From Hoplostethus atlanticus (Eukaryota; Chordata; Actinopteri; Trachichthyiformes; Trachichthyidae), in the NCBI GenBank assembly GCA_034670405.1, contig JAXDDX010000033.1, forward strand, positions 3,746,501 to 3,810,500: a DNA stretch of 64,000 nt, in the 5' to 3' direction. The notes under the pieces are model-generated. The model did no database searches, had not been told where the DNA came from, and saw only the letters and a list, made by a program, of their open reading frames with translations. How positions within the stretch are numbered: the first letter of the stretch is position 1; every line of letters begins with the position of its first letter. The position numbers and the translations under genes are program-made. This document shows positions 1 through 10,314 of this stretch, piece by piece.

Positions 1-3000
1 TTCATGTTTCACAGGAGTACCCGGATATTTGTTCTCTTTGTTCACATCCAACTTCATTGAACTGGCATCAACAGCTGTGCTGGAGAAATCTGTCAGAGAA
101 TGAATGAATGAACAAATAAATAAATAGTTGGTGGCACACATGTAATTGTAATGCTGAAATAAGTGTATAATCCTTTGGGACATTAATTAAAAATTTGATA
201 GGCCTCACCTTTTCGAAGGCTTTTGACATGAGCTGGCTTGCCATGACAAAGCAAATTACTTTTCTTGATGAGTCGTACTGGGCTCCTCAGAGGGCTTAGG
301 GCGTCAGGGATGCTCTTCAGATTGTTCAGTGTGCGCATCATGGAGTCCTCATCATGAAGTAACGGCATGGAACTGGAAGGCTCAATGTTATCCTCCTCTT
401 TGTCTGTACGGCACTTTACAGGACTGAAAGTCTTCTTTGGTGTGAAAGTAAGAACACTTCTGTACTTCTCTGGCAGTACCATGTCTTCAGTTGTACTGCT
501 TACTTTGGACACACCAGTACAGCCCGTGGAAGAACTCAGCTCAGTTGCAATGCTGTTGGTGTCACTGGCGTCTTCATTCGTCTGCGTTAAAACATAAATA
601 GCTTCAGGTAAACTCAACCCTTCTTGTGGGAAAGCTTCCAGGCTTATTGTACTAGACACAGCATCTGCATCTTTGGGACCGTCTTGCATATTACAAGCAT
701 CTTTCTCGTGAATTGAATTTGATAAAGCAGAAGAACACAGGCGCTGCTGGCCGTCTTCAGGTAGGACAGGGGGGTGAGATACTTTCTGGTTTGGCCTTTC
801 TAGTAACATCTTCAGCAACAGGATTTTCCCTTGAGCATGAAGCAACTTGATCTTCTTTGACTGCATCCACAGGAGGGCTTCCAAGTACTGCAGTTCTAGG
901 AGTTTCTATGCTTGGATCAAGCACACTGGGTTCAGAAACACCAGCAGATTCCCCAGGTTTGGTTTTTAGGGTTTACCTTTTGTGAAGAAATGCAAATGTC
1001 ATTTTTTGACATGCTTCCTGGCATGCCCGTGAGACAAGCTGTAGCTCCCAGGTCTCCAGACTCAACTATTTTGATGTCTGAGGGACACTTTGTGCTTTCC
1101 CCAGTATTTTTTGAAATGTCACCATCTGTTGCTGCCTCAAAAGTAATTTCCGGTGATTTTGGTGTGAGGTGCACAGTTATCTGATGATCTGTAGCCGCTG
1201 GGAGCTGGCTACACGATGAGGTAGTTTGGACACAACTGTCTTCAAGTTGCTCACCAGCCACAGTGGTTTCAGTCTTGGTTTTGTCCTGTTCCTGGGCAAC
1301 TTTTTCATCATCACATTTCCCACCTATCATTTCAGGACTTGGGGTTTTAGGGATATCTGAAGAGCGATTTGCAACTTTATCATCTATGACATCATCCAAC
1401 GGCACTTCTGATTCGCTGCTGTATGTTTCATCTATGACGCAGAAATCCTCGACATCGGGCTGTTCACTGTTATCTTTTGGTCCATTTTCAAATACCTCGT
1501 CCACTGGTGTGACATCTTGTTGGCTGGCATCTATGGGTAATAGTGGCTTCTTAACTGGTGAAAGGGTGAGATTCAGTGTTTCCATGAAACACAGTTTCCT
1601 GTTTGGACTATTTTCCTCCACAGACGTTTTCACAGTCACATTTGGCTCTTCAGGGGGTCTCTTTGAGGCCTCAGTTGTCTTTTTTTCTCCATCCTTACTA
1701 CTGACTTCCATTTTACCTTGGTCCCACTCTTTAGATCTTTTTTTCTCACTTTCTCTGCTTCTCTTTGACACGGTGTTCCTTTTATCTCCTCTCCTGGTCT
1801 CATCTTCATGCCTTCTCGCTTCTTTCCTTCGATGATCCCTTGAAGGACTACCTTCCTCCCTTCCTTTTGGAGAACTTACTGGACTGCTCACCATGTTGAT
1901 TTGAACATGACTGTTTCCAGTCCTTTGAGTCTGAACTTTGTCTACAGTGTCCATCTCCAGTCTTGTTTTTTCTATGCTCTCGACTAGAGCCCTTTAACTG
2001 TATCTCTGAACTGTTTTTAGAGGACTCTTTAGAGCCAGGAGTAGATGTTCTACTATGTACAGAGTCTAATCCTGCAGTTTTGGCTTCATCTTGCCTCCTC
2101 TCTCGGCTTCTACCTTTTGTGTCCTCAGAGCGTCCTTTGGCGCCACTACCAATGGAAGCTGCGGTATGTAACATCTCTGGTGGTGGGCTTTTAGCCATCT
2201 CTGATCTGTGGTGCACCTCAACATTTAGGTAGGTTCTGCTTTTAGATGACTTGCCGTCATATTTTTTTCCTGCTTCTTTCTCTGCTTTATGAGACCGTTT
2301 TTTCTCAGGTATGTGGCATTCTTTGTTGGGATCTGAACCAGATTTGTGTCTCCTATCTGTTGATTCAGATAGTCTTTGATTTTCATATTTTTCCTCTCTG
2401 TGCTTGGATTGTTTGTGTTTGTCCAACTCACTGTGTCCAGATGATGAATTAGTGCTGGATTTGCTAACAGAAATATCAGTTTGTTTTGCCAGTGCTTCAA
2501 AATCTCCTCTTGAGGAACATCTTGAATTGGAGGGGGGTCTTGAAACTCTTGTCTCAACACAAGAAGCATTGGAGTGATGGGTGGCACTATTGCTTTCTTT
2601 CCAGGAGAGCTCACGTTCCTGCTTGGGTTGTGAAGGTGGTAGAGGCTGCGCTGGAGGAGATGATGGTGGCGGCGGGAGGGGAGGAGGAGGATTGGCGGGT
2701 GGTGGAGGTGGCTTACTCGTGGAGCTGCATGAAGAGGTCTGCCTGGCTGACTTTGGATCCCGCAGACCATTTATACGAGATTGATGAGGGTGACCTCTCA
2801 CCGACCTGAGGAGAACAGTTTTAACAATTGGATAATTCATTAATATAAACTGAATCAGTCCAGGTGACATATTTCTCTAGAGGCCGCAGTGGACTGAAAA
2901 TCCCATAATTATCCAGCCACTTACACTAGTTTACCAGCTAACTATTTTATGGACACCTATTTTGAAGTTTTAGATTACCTGCCAAAGTAGCTGGTAAAGC

Positions 3001-5105
3001 AGACAGACTCATTAGATGTAGCTGTATTTTGCTGGTAGCCAGTTTTAAACTCCCTCCATGAAAACGCAGATAATATAGTGATGCAGATATAAATGTCTTT
3101 CTGTCTGCATTTAAAATGTATTTCTAGAATAAAATCTTACCGTTGGTTCAACCTCTGAATCTCCTCGTCTTTTCGAAGCACCTCCTGTCTTGCGGTTCTT
3201 AACAGTGCAGAGATGTTTTTTTTGAGACGGGAGTTCTCCGTGTTCAACCCTGTGTTCTGTAAAAGAAGAGAACAAAAACCGTGAAGGTTCCTGCAGACGT
3301 AGGGCATGAGGGTGATTTGGGTTGTGGTACTCAGGTTTGCCCATTCCAGGATCAATCAATAATATCTCCTGTTTGGATATTTATATCAAGGTATATGGGC
3401 AATTGTGTTGTAATTACAGTTCTAATCATTATTTTGGGCTGACTAAGCAATAAGGCCAGATTAATGAATTTTCAGCGTAGTCACATTTTTCCAGCTATGG
3501 GGGTAAATTTGACATTATGGGATATTACAATGTGGATAAGGAATGAAGAACAATATCTTTCTTTCCTGTCTATTTGTGCAATCCAAAACATTTCAAGGTC
3601 TGTAAATGCCACCTTTATTTTCAGTACTTTTCCAGACCTGTGTAGGAATCCTATTAAACAATTTCAACATTTTAAAATAAGCAAACCTGTGTCTCCACCT
3701 GCTGCAGTCTACTTCTCAACTCTTCAATCTGGTTTTGAGCTGCTAGGAATCGCACCTTCAACTGCAAACAAACAGAAAAAGAAAAGGATTGTGAGATTGC
3801 CTGTCAGTTAGGTGCGGCAGCTGCAGTAATGCAGGCGTTGTATCGGACCGCGGTTACCGGCCAATCTTCGTTCCGACCCTCACCTATGGCCGTGAGCTCT
3901 GCACAGTGGCCAAATTAACTATGAACTAAAAACAAGGCAAGCTTGATCTTGTTCATACCATATTTTTTTGATGACCACATTACATTAAGCATTCATTTAG
4001 CAGACTCTTTTATCCAAAGCGATGTGCAAAGGTACTTGACACTATGTGGGGATCGAACCCACAACCCTAAGACTGAGAGTCTCATGCTCTACCGACTGAG
4101 CTGTCTGGGCCGGGCCATATCAGGCTGACTGGTTGTGGCAAAAGCCTCCATCAGCATCTTGATTTGTGTATTATTAATGTAAGGCTATTCAGAGAGAAAG
4201 GAAAGGACATCAGATGTGACAACTGACCTGATTATAAGATGAATCTTTGCTCTGCTGTTCCTCCGTGAGAATTTCTTCGTATAGATCCAGTGATTCCTTC
4301 ATCCGAGGAGAGAGAAGTACACAGGGCTTCTCTACAATAAACCAAAATTAGACAATCAATTCGAGATGCGCCAATGATGGTGTCGGATATTGGGCTGATA
4401 TAAGGTTGAAAGAGGGAACCGATACGTTTCTCAACTTTAGCAGACACTCTTGTCCTCGTAAAAATAATCATCATATTTGTCTGGTAAAATATTATAAGTG
4501 GCATTTGAATTTTGGAATCCATCCATTATTTCTACCTGCAACATTGCTGGGACTGGGAGTAGATAGCCCAGAGTAGATATCCACAGAGTCTTCATCAGCA
4601 ACGGTTGTCAAGACTGTGGGTGGGCATATTTAAAAGGTTACATCAAAAACAACAAAAAACATCAAACAACCTATAGCCATAATAAAGAAATAACCCCGTC
4701 TGTACATTATAAAAAGAGTTTCATTCTAAAATGATTCATTTTGAGGAAAGAAAATCTTCGCTCAGTACCTTAAAAATGTAACAACGACAAGATGAGTTTT
4801 TTAGTTCCATGTCAGCAATCATTGTGCGAGAGTCGCTCATGATGGACAAATGATAAACATATTATTTTGGAATGAAACACTTAATATAATCTTTAATATA
4901 ATTTAATATAATCTTTCCTTGAAAGCTCTCTAGAACAGGGGTCATTGAAGAAGACATTTACACTAGATGTTAGACTATATAATAGACTTATTACAAACCA
5001 TATCAATTCCTAATGGACCTACACATAACACTAGGCAAATATAAATATAACAGCCTTATACTTACGACCGTGAACATCACTGGTGTCATTGTACATTTCT
5101 TCCAT
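1..5105 (-). CDS. casp8ap2: CASP8AP2 (FLASH), 5' half; gene continues beyond left edge
   Basis: FLASH acts in the nucleus at histone locus bodies, where with LSM11 and U7 snRNP it recruits the histone pre-mRNA cleavage complex; it was first described as a caspase-8 associated protein. Coding exons in transcription order are 5105-5066, 4613-4536, 4331-4228, 3761-3687, 3256-3141, 2805-209 and 89-1 (cut by the window). All junctions are GT-AG and phases agree. The N-terminus carries VDIYSGL, then the LDLYEEILTEE segment that matches the conserved LDLY motif, then a coiled coil ending SRLKKNISALLRTA, all characteristic of FLASH. The chosen start has an in-frame TAA seven codons upstream (5127-5129). 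The large exon needs three one-base corrections (769-774, 963-967, 1849-1868) to stay open. The gene is head to head with MDN1, as in other vertebrates. Identity is confident; the first coding exon is less certain than the rest. Confidence 0.9.
209..2805 (-). CDS. casp8ap2: CASP8AP2 large central exon (disordered region), with three apparent +1 frameshifts
   Basis: This exon of 2597 bases encodes a low-complexity, charged and serine-rich middle region. Near its start is a proline-rich tract (about 2620-2720) with runs of four to six prolines, followed by Lys/Arg/Ser/Glu-rich stretches. Toward its end it reads SPLRSPVRLIKKSN and HVKSLRK, resembling the conserved SPLRSPVR region of vertebrate FLASH. 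The exon enters at phase 1 (CG|G), and its last codon is split G|AT with the next exon. Reading frame is lost and regained three times. A stop at 1848-1850 follows KFSKRKGG, but the +1 frame continues as SPSRDHRRKEARR. A second switch lies at an A5 run (plus-strand T5, 963-967), and a third at a C6 run (plus-strand G6, 769-774). Each is resolved by removing one base, and after all three the frame returns to the original. I read these as consensus errors, not decay. Confidence 0.85.
3141..3256 (-). CDS. casp8ap2: CASP8AP2 coiled-coil exon 5 (NISALLRTAR segment)
   Basis: A 116-base exon preceded on the minus strand by a pyrimidine-rich ACAG acceptor and followed by a GTAAG donor. It encodes NTGLNTENSRLKKNISALLR and continues with TARQEVLRKDEEIQRLNQ. 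This matches the conserved end of the FLASH N-terminal coiled coil, the part known in mammals to dimerise and bind LSM11. The last codon is split (CG|G) with the large exon. Confidence 0.9.
3687..3761 (-). CDS. casp8ap2: CASP8AP2 coiled-coil exon 4
   Basis: A 75-base, phase 0 to phase 0 exon bounded by a TTTGCAG acceptor and a GTTTGC donor. It encodes LKVRFLAAQNQIEELRSRLQ followed by QVETQ, which has heptad spacing of hydrophobic residues and aligns with the first part of the FLASH coiled coil. The 466-base intron upstream carries a SINE at 3975-4118. Confidence 0.88.
3975..4118 (-). mobile_element. tRNA-Lys-derived SINE in CASP8AP2 intron
   Basis: On the minus strand the head reads like tRNA-Lys: an A box in AGCTCAGTCGGTAGAGCATG and a B box in GGTTCGATCCC. 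The anticodon position is CTC rather than CTT, and the acceptor stem does not close, so this is not a working tRNA. The tail contains GCTTTGGATAAAAGAGTCTG and CTAAATGAATG, the ending common to many fish SINEs, followed by TTAATGTAATG. Confidence 0.8.
4228..4331 (-). CDS. casp8ap2: CASP8AP2 exon 3 with LDLY motif
   Basis: A 104-base exon with acceptor TTGTAG and donor GTCAGT. It encodes the segment KPCVLLSPRMKESLDLYEEI followed by LTEEQQSKDSSYNQ. The LDLY tetrapeptide is the motif established in FLASH as needed to bring the histone pre-mRNA cleavage complex to U7 snRNP. It enters at phase 1 (G|AG) and leaves at phase 0. Confidence 0.9.
4536..4613 (-). CDS. casp8ap2: CASP8AP2 exon 2 (DEDSVDIYSGL)
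   Basis: A 78-base exon with acceptor CCCACAG and donor GTAGAA. It encodes LTTVADEDSVDIYSGLSTPS and continues PSNVA. The DSVDIYSGL stretch corresponds to the conserved acidic xSLDIYAGLDS segment near the FLASH N-terminus. Phases match both neighbours. Confidence 0.87.
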
Positions 5106-5148
5106 TCTTCCAAATCTGTCTGTGGCTTACTCTCTTTACAGGGAGGAC
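5066..5148 (-). CDS. casp8ap2: CASP8AP2 first coding exon with 5' UTR part
   Basis: The start codon is at 5105-5103, giving MEEMYNDTSDVHG before a GTAAGT donor (last codon split C|TC). On the minus strand a T-rich acceptor ending TATCAG places the exon boundary at 5148, leaving 43 untranslated bases. An in-frame TAA at 5127-5129 rules out an earlier start in this frame. A second in-frame ATG lies three codons inside. Homology to other FLASH N-termini is weak over these 13 residues, so this exon rests mainly on splice signals and phase. Confidence 0.65.
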
Positions 5149-6746
5149 CTGATAACAACAACAACAAAACCAAACTGAGTTTGATGTCAAAAGCAAATCC
5201 ATAGTTATTGCCAGTCTATACACATGAACTAGAAAATAATTTACACAAGCTAAAGATTACATTGTGGGAAAATACTTGGCAGACAGGTAGAATGAAGGCA
5301 TAAAAATAAGCCTGCCTTACTAAATATTTCTAGAGTCAACATCAACATCAAACCAGCTCATATAGTTAGGGTTGGTAGAATTAAGTTTTATTATTTTCTA
5401 ACAGACAAGCTGAGGCTTATCACTGCATTATACACCATGGTTAACATTGTATGCTAGCGCGAGCTCCTATTTCCCAATTGCGCTGCCCAAACAAAGAAGA
5501 AGGCAAAGCACAAATCCAGCAAACAGCAGAATGAAGCGAGAGAAAAGTCTTAAATACATATACAACTATATAGACATACAATTCGGAGTGACCCAACCAA
5601 GTTACTTGCTCAAGCCCTAGCTATTACTTTCCCCATTATTTGACATTTTAACCTCAGCAAGCTAACATCAACATTTCTGTATTCAAGTCATATCCTATAA
5701 TCTGGACCCTCGCAGCTTTGTTTGATCCTGAAATTTGCACTTAACCTAAATGTAACCAGGGATATAGTGGAGGGTAAACTCAACTAGACTGTTGACCCAC
5801 ATTTTTTGTATTTCGAAATACAGTTTCAGCCACCTTTTTAGGCTGAAATGGCCCGTTATGGCGTAAATATATAGGTATACAAGTGGTATCAAACTGATAT
5901 AAGATAGATAAAGATAGGGTCTTTTAAGGGAAAAACCCAAAGATCATTGCTTTTCTGATGATATAACTTTCTGTTATGCGTTATGATGATCGGCAACCTG
6001 AAGCCATAGTTTACCCACAGTTATATTTACAACTATGGTTACATGGCTGAATGGAAACCATGGACGGTGGGAAAGCTCGGGAAATTACAATGAAAGTGTA
6101 AACTCTACGCATCGGTCAGGAGTCATTCATAAAAATAAATTACAAACCGCTTACCATCTGTTACTTGGCTTATTTGTCCGCGTATTGTTATTCGTTCTCC
6201 AGGTGTTTACAGCAGCAATGTCGCGCCAAGACTTCATTGTACAGGAAGTAGCGACATTTTCCCGCGGTCTGTCACTGAAGAATGCTTAGCAGCTCTCGAG
6301 TTTAAAAAACAAAAAAATCTTAAAAAACGGCCCCAGATACTAAAGGAGGTCAACAATTCTGCGGCCGGCTGCCTTCTTCAACCCTTAACATCCTCCAAAA
6401 TATATTGACAACAACGAATGCACACAAAGCAGCAATGTTTTAGTTTACGAGAGCAAAAGTTGTTTCCTTCTCGAGCGGTGCACTGTGTTGTCGTGGTTTG
6501 ATTGCGTCATCAGCGCGACGTTGGAAATACAACCGACCCGGAAGGATTTGTGCTTTACTCACATGTGGACAGGATTTTAACACTAGTGACGGGAACGTGC
6601 TTATGTGTTGTGATACAACCCAGACAGACAAGCAAGTGATGAACCTCACAGTTTGGTTAATCGGCAATAGATCAACGTTTTACTTTTCAGATCGCTCTGG
6701 GTTATTTTCGTGGTAGATCGCTCTTCCAGAAACGACAAATGATACG
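5149..6746. promoter_or_regulatory. Shared head-to-head promoter region of CASP8AP2 and MDN1
   Basis: The start codons are 1641 bases apart and diverge. No coding exon is seen here. A good minus-strand donor (CAGATG then GTAAGC, boundary at 6155) suggests a non-coding CASP8AP2 first exon from about 6300 down to 6155. Between 6221 and 6267 lie an inverted E2F-like word (TCGCGCCAAG, 6221-6230), an ETS-like ACAGGAAGTA (6241-6250) and a second E2F-like TTTTCCCGCGG (6257-6267). Nearer MDN1 are an ATF/CRE-like TGCGTCATCA (about 6503-6512) and an ETS-like CCGGAAG (about 6538-6544). No TATA box stands out. The 5149-6150 part is AT-rich and looks like intron 1 of CASP8AP2. The elements are seen in sequence; their use is inferred. 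Confidence 0.65.
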
Positions 6747-8821
6747 ATGGAAAATTTAGAATTGAGCCTGTCATCTTTGGGCACCATATCCAGACATATT
6801 GACAAAAGTCACAACGAACTAAGCCAATATTTGGCAAAACAGGTAAGATATATTTCTTTCTAACTTGTTAGGAACTAAATATTGGGTATAGAGTTGTTTC
6901 TTTTCACACTGTGAATCAATGCGAATCCTGTGTGCAGTGTGCACATTCCTCCCCTTCAAATATTGATATTGTCTATTTAAATATAAAACAATAAGTATGC
7001 CTACACATATTGTGCCATTAAATTCATATTGCAGTCCTGTCTGCTGCTAGGGTGGGAATATTTTGAAGAAATAGCTTTGATGTATGTCTGGCTTTATGTG
7101 AATCAATCAGTATTTCAATTGGGACCTTTTTGACATGTGATCTCTTCTCAGATATGGAGCCAGCAGGACAGGCAATGTATTCTGGGATGTTTAACTCAGC
7201 TACTGTTGGAGAAGGATTATACTTTATTGATTGCACGTCACCTCCGACCCCTTGTTCTGGACTTGCTGGAGAGGAATGCAGAGAGGGTCAAATCAGGTGG
7301 CAGGATCAACCATGATCTCCATGAGCGGTTGTGTGTGGCCCTCAGCAAACTCCTCGGTATCAGTCCTGATGCTCAGGCGTAAGTTGACCCCTCTCCTCCT
7401 CACATTGAACACATGAAATGCCCCCTGGTCTGTAGCCTGACCTATATTGCACTCTTCTGCTCTTTCTGAAGGTTTGCTGCGAGATACTTCAATGATGCCC
7501 CGCCGGTGTTTCAGAGGCTCTTCTTCACCAGTGAAGAGTCATCATCTGTCCAGTATGGACCCAGGAGGATGAAGCTGCGTGACCTCATGGGTGCTACCTT
7601 GCGCTTCCTCCAGAGTGACTGTGCCAAATTTCGAGTGCTCTGGGACTGGAGTCCCTGTGTGTCACAGCTGCTCACCAGTGACATCATGGTTCGAGGGTGC
7701 GTATCTACTTCCTGTTTAGACCCACAGAGGCTTCGCAGTTGCGTCACAAATCTTATATCAAACACATCTGGCACCAAGCAACTACCAAGCAAGAGAGATA
7801 CCTGAATAAGATTGTTGCGTGTGGCTGAATGTCAATTTAGTTATAAGGGAAAATAAATAGTTTGATAAGGTTGTTTTAAAAAAAATTTAAGTTAATATGA
7901 CAAAGCAATAGTTAGCTCATTTAACCTTAACAACCAGCTGGTTTTTGGCTTTGTTAGCTAGCTAACTAGCCAGTAGGCTAATTTGATGTTAACATGCAAC
8001 TACTAGCCACTGCTAACACTAGCTTCCACTAGGTACTAGCGCAATGTGTGTAATAACTGTTGTATGATAATATGCTACGGCTTGTTATAAAAATAAGAGC
8101 TTTTGTGGTCAACAATGAGAAATATTTCCACTCTGTCCAACAGGCACACCGCCCATTGTTTAGCACTGGTCTCTCACATGACTGATAACCAGAAAACCAT
8201 CTTTTTGAGAAAGGTGCTGTCGAGCGATGAGATCCTGCACATGAAAATAAGGTATGTATTTATTTGAAGGTGGTGATTTCTCTAAAACTATGCTTTTCTC
8301 AGTACAGTACAGTACAATAAGTACATTTTATTATGTGATTGAACACTTTTCCTGTTTTATTTTCTCCAAGCCATCTGTTTGTCTTAATAGCATTGGATGA
8401 CACTCAATTCATCTCCTCAATTCCCATAAATTAGACGAAAAAATGTAGTTCTCATTGTCGGAACCCAACACTTTTTGATTTGATACCTTTTGATATGTTA
8501 TAATAAAGAAATGTAAATCTGTACAGTGCCAGAGGATATTGTTTCGCTCCACCCGGCTGTAGTGATAGTACACTTAAATGATTGTTTTCAGGTTGCATGC
8601 CGTGACTTTTGCTTTGATCTGCGCTTAGGGCTTTGGAGGAAACCCAACAGCTGGAGGTAGAAAAGGCTCTGGTTTTAGCCAATCAGGGCTCTGTGATGTG
8701 GCGCCAGGAGAAAGCCAACAAGTTTACCAGGGGCCAGGTGGTATCAGAGGACCTGTCCCAGAATGTCGTGGCAGTCTGCGGCGTGGTGCTACCCAGAATA
8801 GTACCCAGGCAGACAGAGCAG
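6747..8821 (+). CDS. mdn1: MDN1 exons 1-5: N-terminal region
   Basis: Exons are 6747-6842, 7152-7378, 7472-7696, 8144-8251 and 8629-8821, about residues 1-283. The text WSQQDRQCILGCLTQLLLEK, LLERNAERVKSGGRINHDLH and RRMKLRDLMGATLRFLQ matches the helical N-terminal domain of midasin, which sits over the AAA ring. Intron 3 (7697-8143) is rich in GCTAGC and GTTAGC words. The start codon has no strong Kozak competitor. Confidence 0.95.
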
Positions 8822-10222
8822 GTATGTACACTTAACTGTGGGTTTTCCTGTGAATTGCACCGTCCCAGCAACATACAGACCTCGGCTGTTGATGTTTTGT
8901 TTTAATGTTTAGCCCTAACATTGTTTTTTTTTCTCTGTAGGTGAACCAAAAGGATCTGGTGCTCGTCGACTCAACCTGCCGCAATCTGAGAAGACTGGGG
9001 CTGGCTGTGGCTTCCCAGAAGGCCGTTCTCCTTGAGGGTCCTATTGGATGCGGTAAAACTGCCCTGGTTGAGTTTATGGCTGCTGTCACTGGACATACGA
9101 AAGCCACGGAAATTCTCAAGGTCCAACTTGGGGATCAAACCGACAGTAAGGTGAGAGAGCATTGAAAACTATAGATTCAACCCGTGTTCAGTGTTTTTGA
9201 TTTAGCGAGCATTTAGTATGAGCATTATCTGACTATTATACTTCCTTGTGATTGTCGAGGCTACCACTCCCAAGGAGCTATGACGCGCTGCCTCATAGGT
9301 GCAATGAATTATAGACATTGTATTTCACTCTGCGCTTTAAATCTAGATTTTTCTTTTTTTGGAAAGCGACATCGGTGAGAATCCTCAGTTTCAAGGCACC
9401 AAAATGAATCCAAAACAAAAAAATTGACATGGCCGGCTGCTAAAGGATGAAGATTTTTTTTTTTTTTTATCAAGATGTAATGAATTTACTGATTTGTTAT
9501 GTTCCAGATGCTGCTAGGGATGTACCGTTGTACAGATATACCGGGGAAGTTTGTGTGGCAGCCAGGTACACTGACACAAGCTGTGTCTAAAGGCCAGTGG
9601 ATCCTCCTGGAAGACATTGACCATGCACCTCTGGACGTGGTCAGTAGTTACATGGTTTGATCACAACTCTATCAAATACATGTTTTATTTCCATATTTTG
9701 TCTCCTTACTATTATTTTGTATTGTTTTTTTAGATCTCTGTACTCCTGCCTTTGATGGAGAATAAAAAGTTGATGATTCCAGGACGGGAGGACTGTATCG
9801 ATGTTGCTCCTGGTTTTCAGTTCTTTGCAACCAGAAGGTAGAAATATCACTTGACCCTGAATGCATCTACCTTTTTGTATATGTAGACTGCAGCATTGCT
9901 TTCTCAATCCTGCGTTGACAGTAAGTCACGTTTGCGTCTTGCAGGATGTACTACAGCGGCAGCGGCTGGTACAGACCGCAGAGCTCCCACGCGGCTCTTC
10001 TGGACAAGTACTGGACCAAGCTGCAGATGGGCACCATGACACGAGAGGAGCTGAGGAAGGTGAAGAATCCAAATACGTCTTGTCCAGTTCGAATTGTTCT
10101 CATGCTTTTTGTATTATTAGGCCTCATTTCTGTGTGTGTGTGTGCGTAAGTAAGTAAGTATAGGTGAGGACGTGATTGGAAAGAACATGTATGTCTACCT
10201 GGTCTTGACCTGTCATGCACTC

Positions 10223-10314
<92 letters not shown>

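Noticed and set aside
4040-4115. A tRNA-Lys gene
   Set aside because: The A and B boxes are present, but the acceptor stem does not pair, the anticodon is altered, and the 3' side continues into a SINE tail.
5149-6154. Additional small genes between CASP8AP2 and MDN1
   Set aside because: Short open frames there have no family resemblance, and the sequence behaves as intron and promoter.
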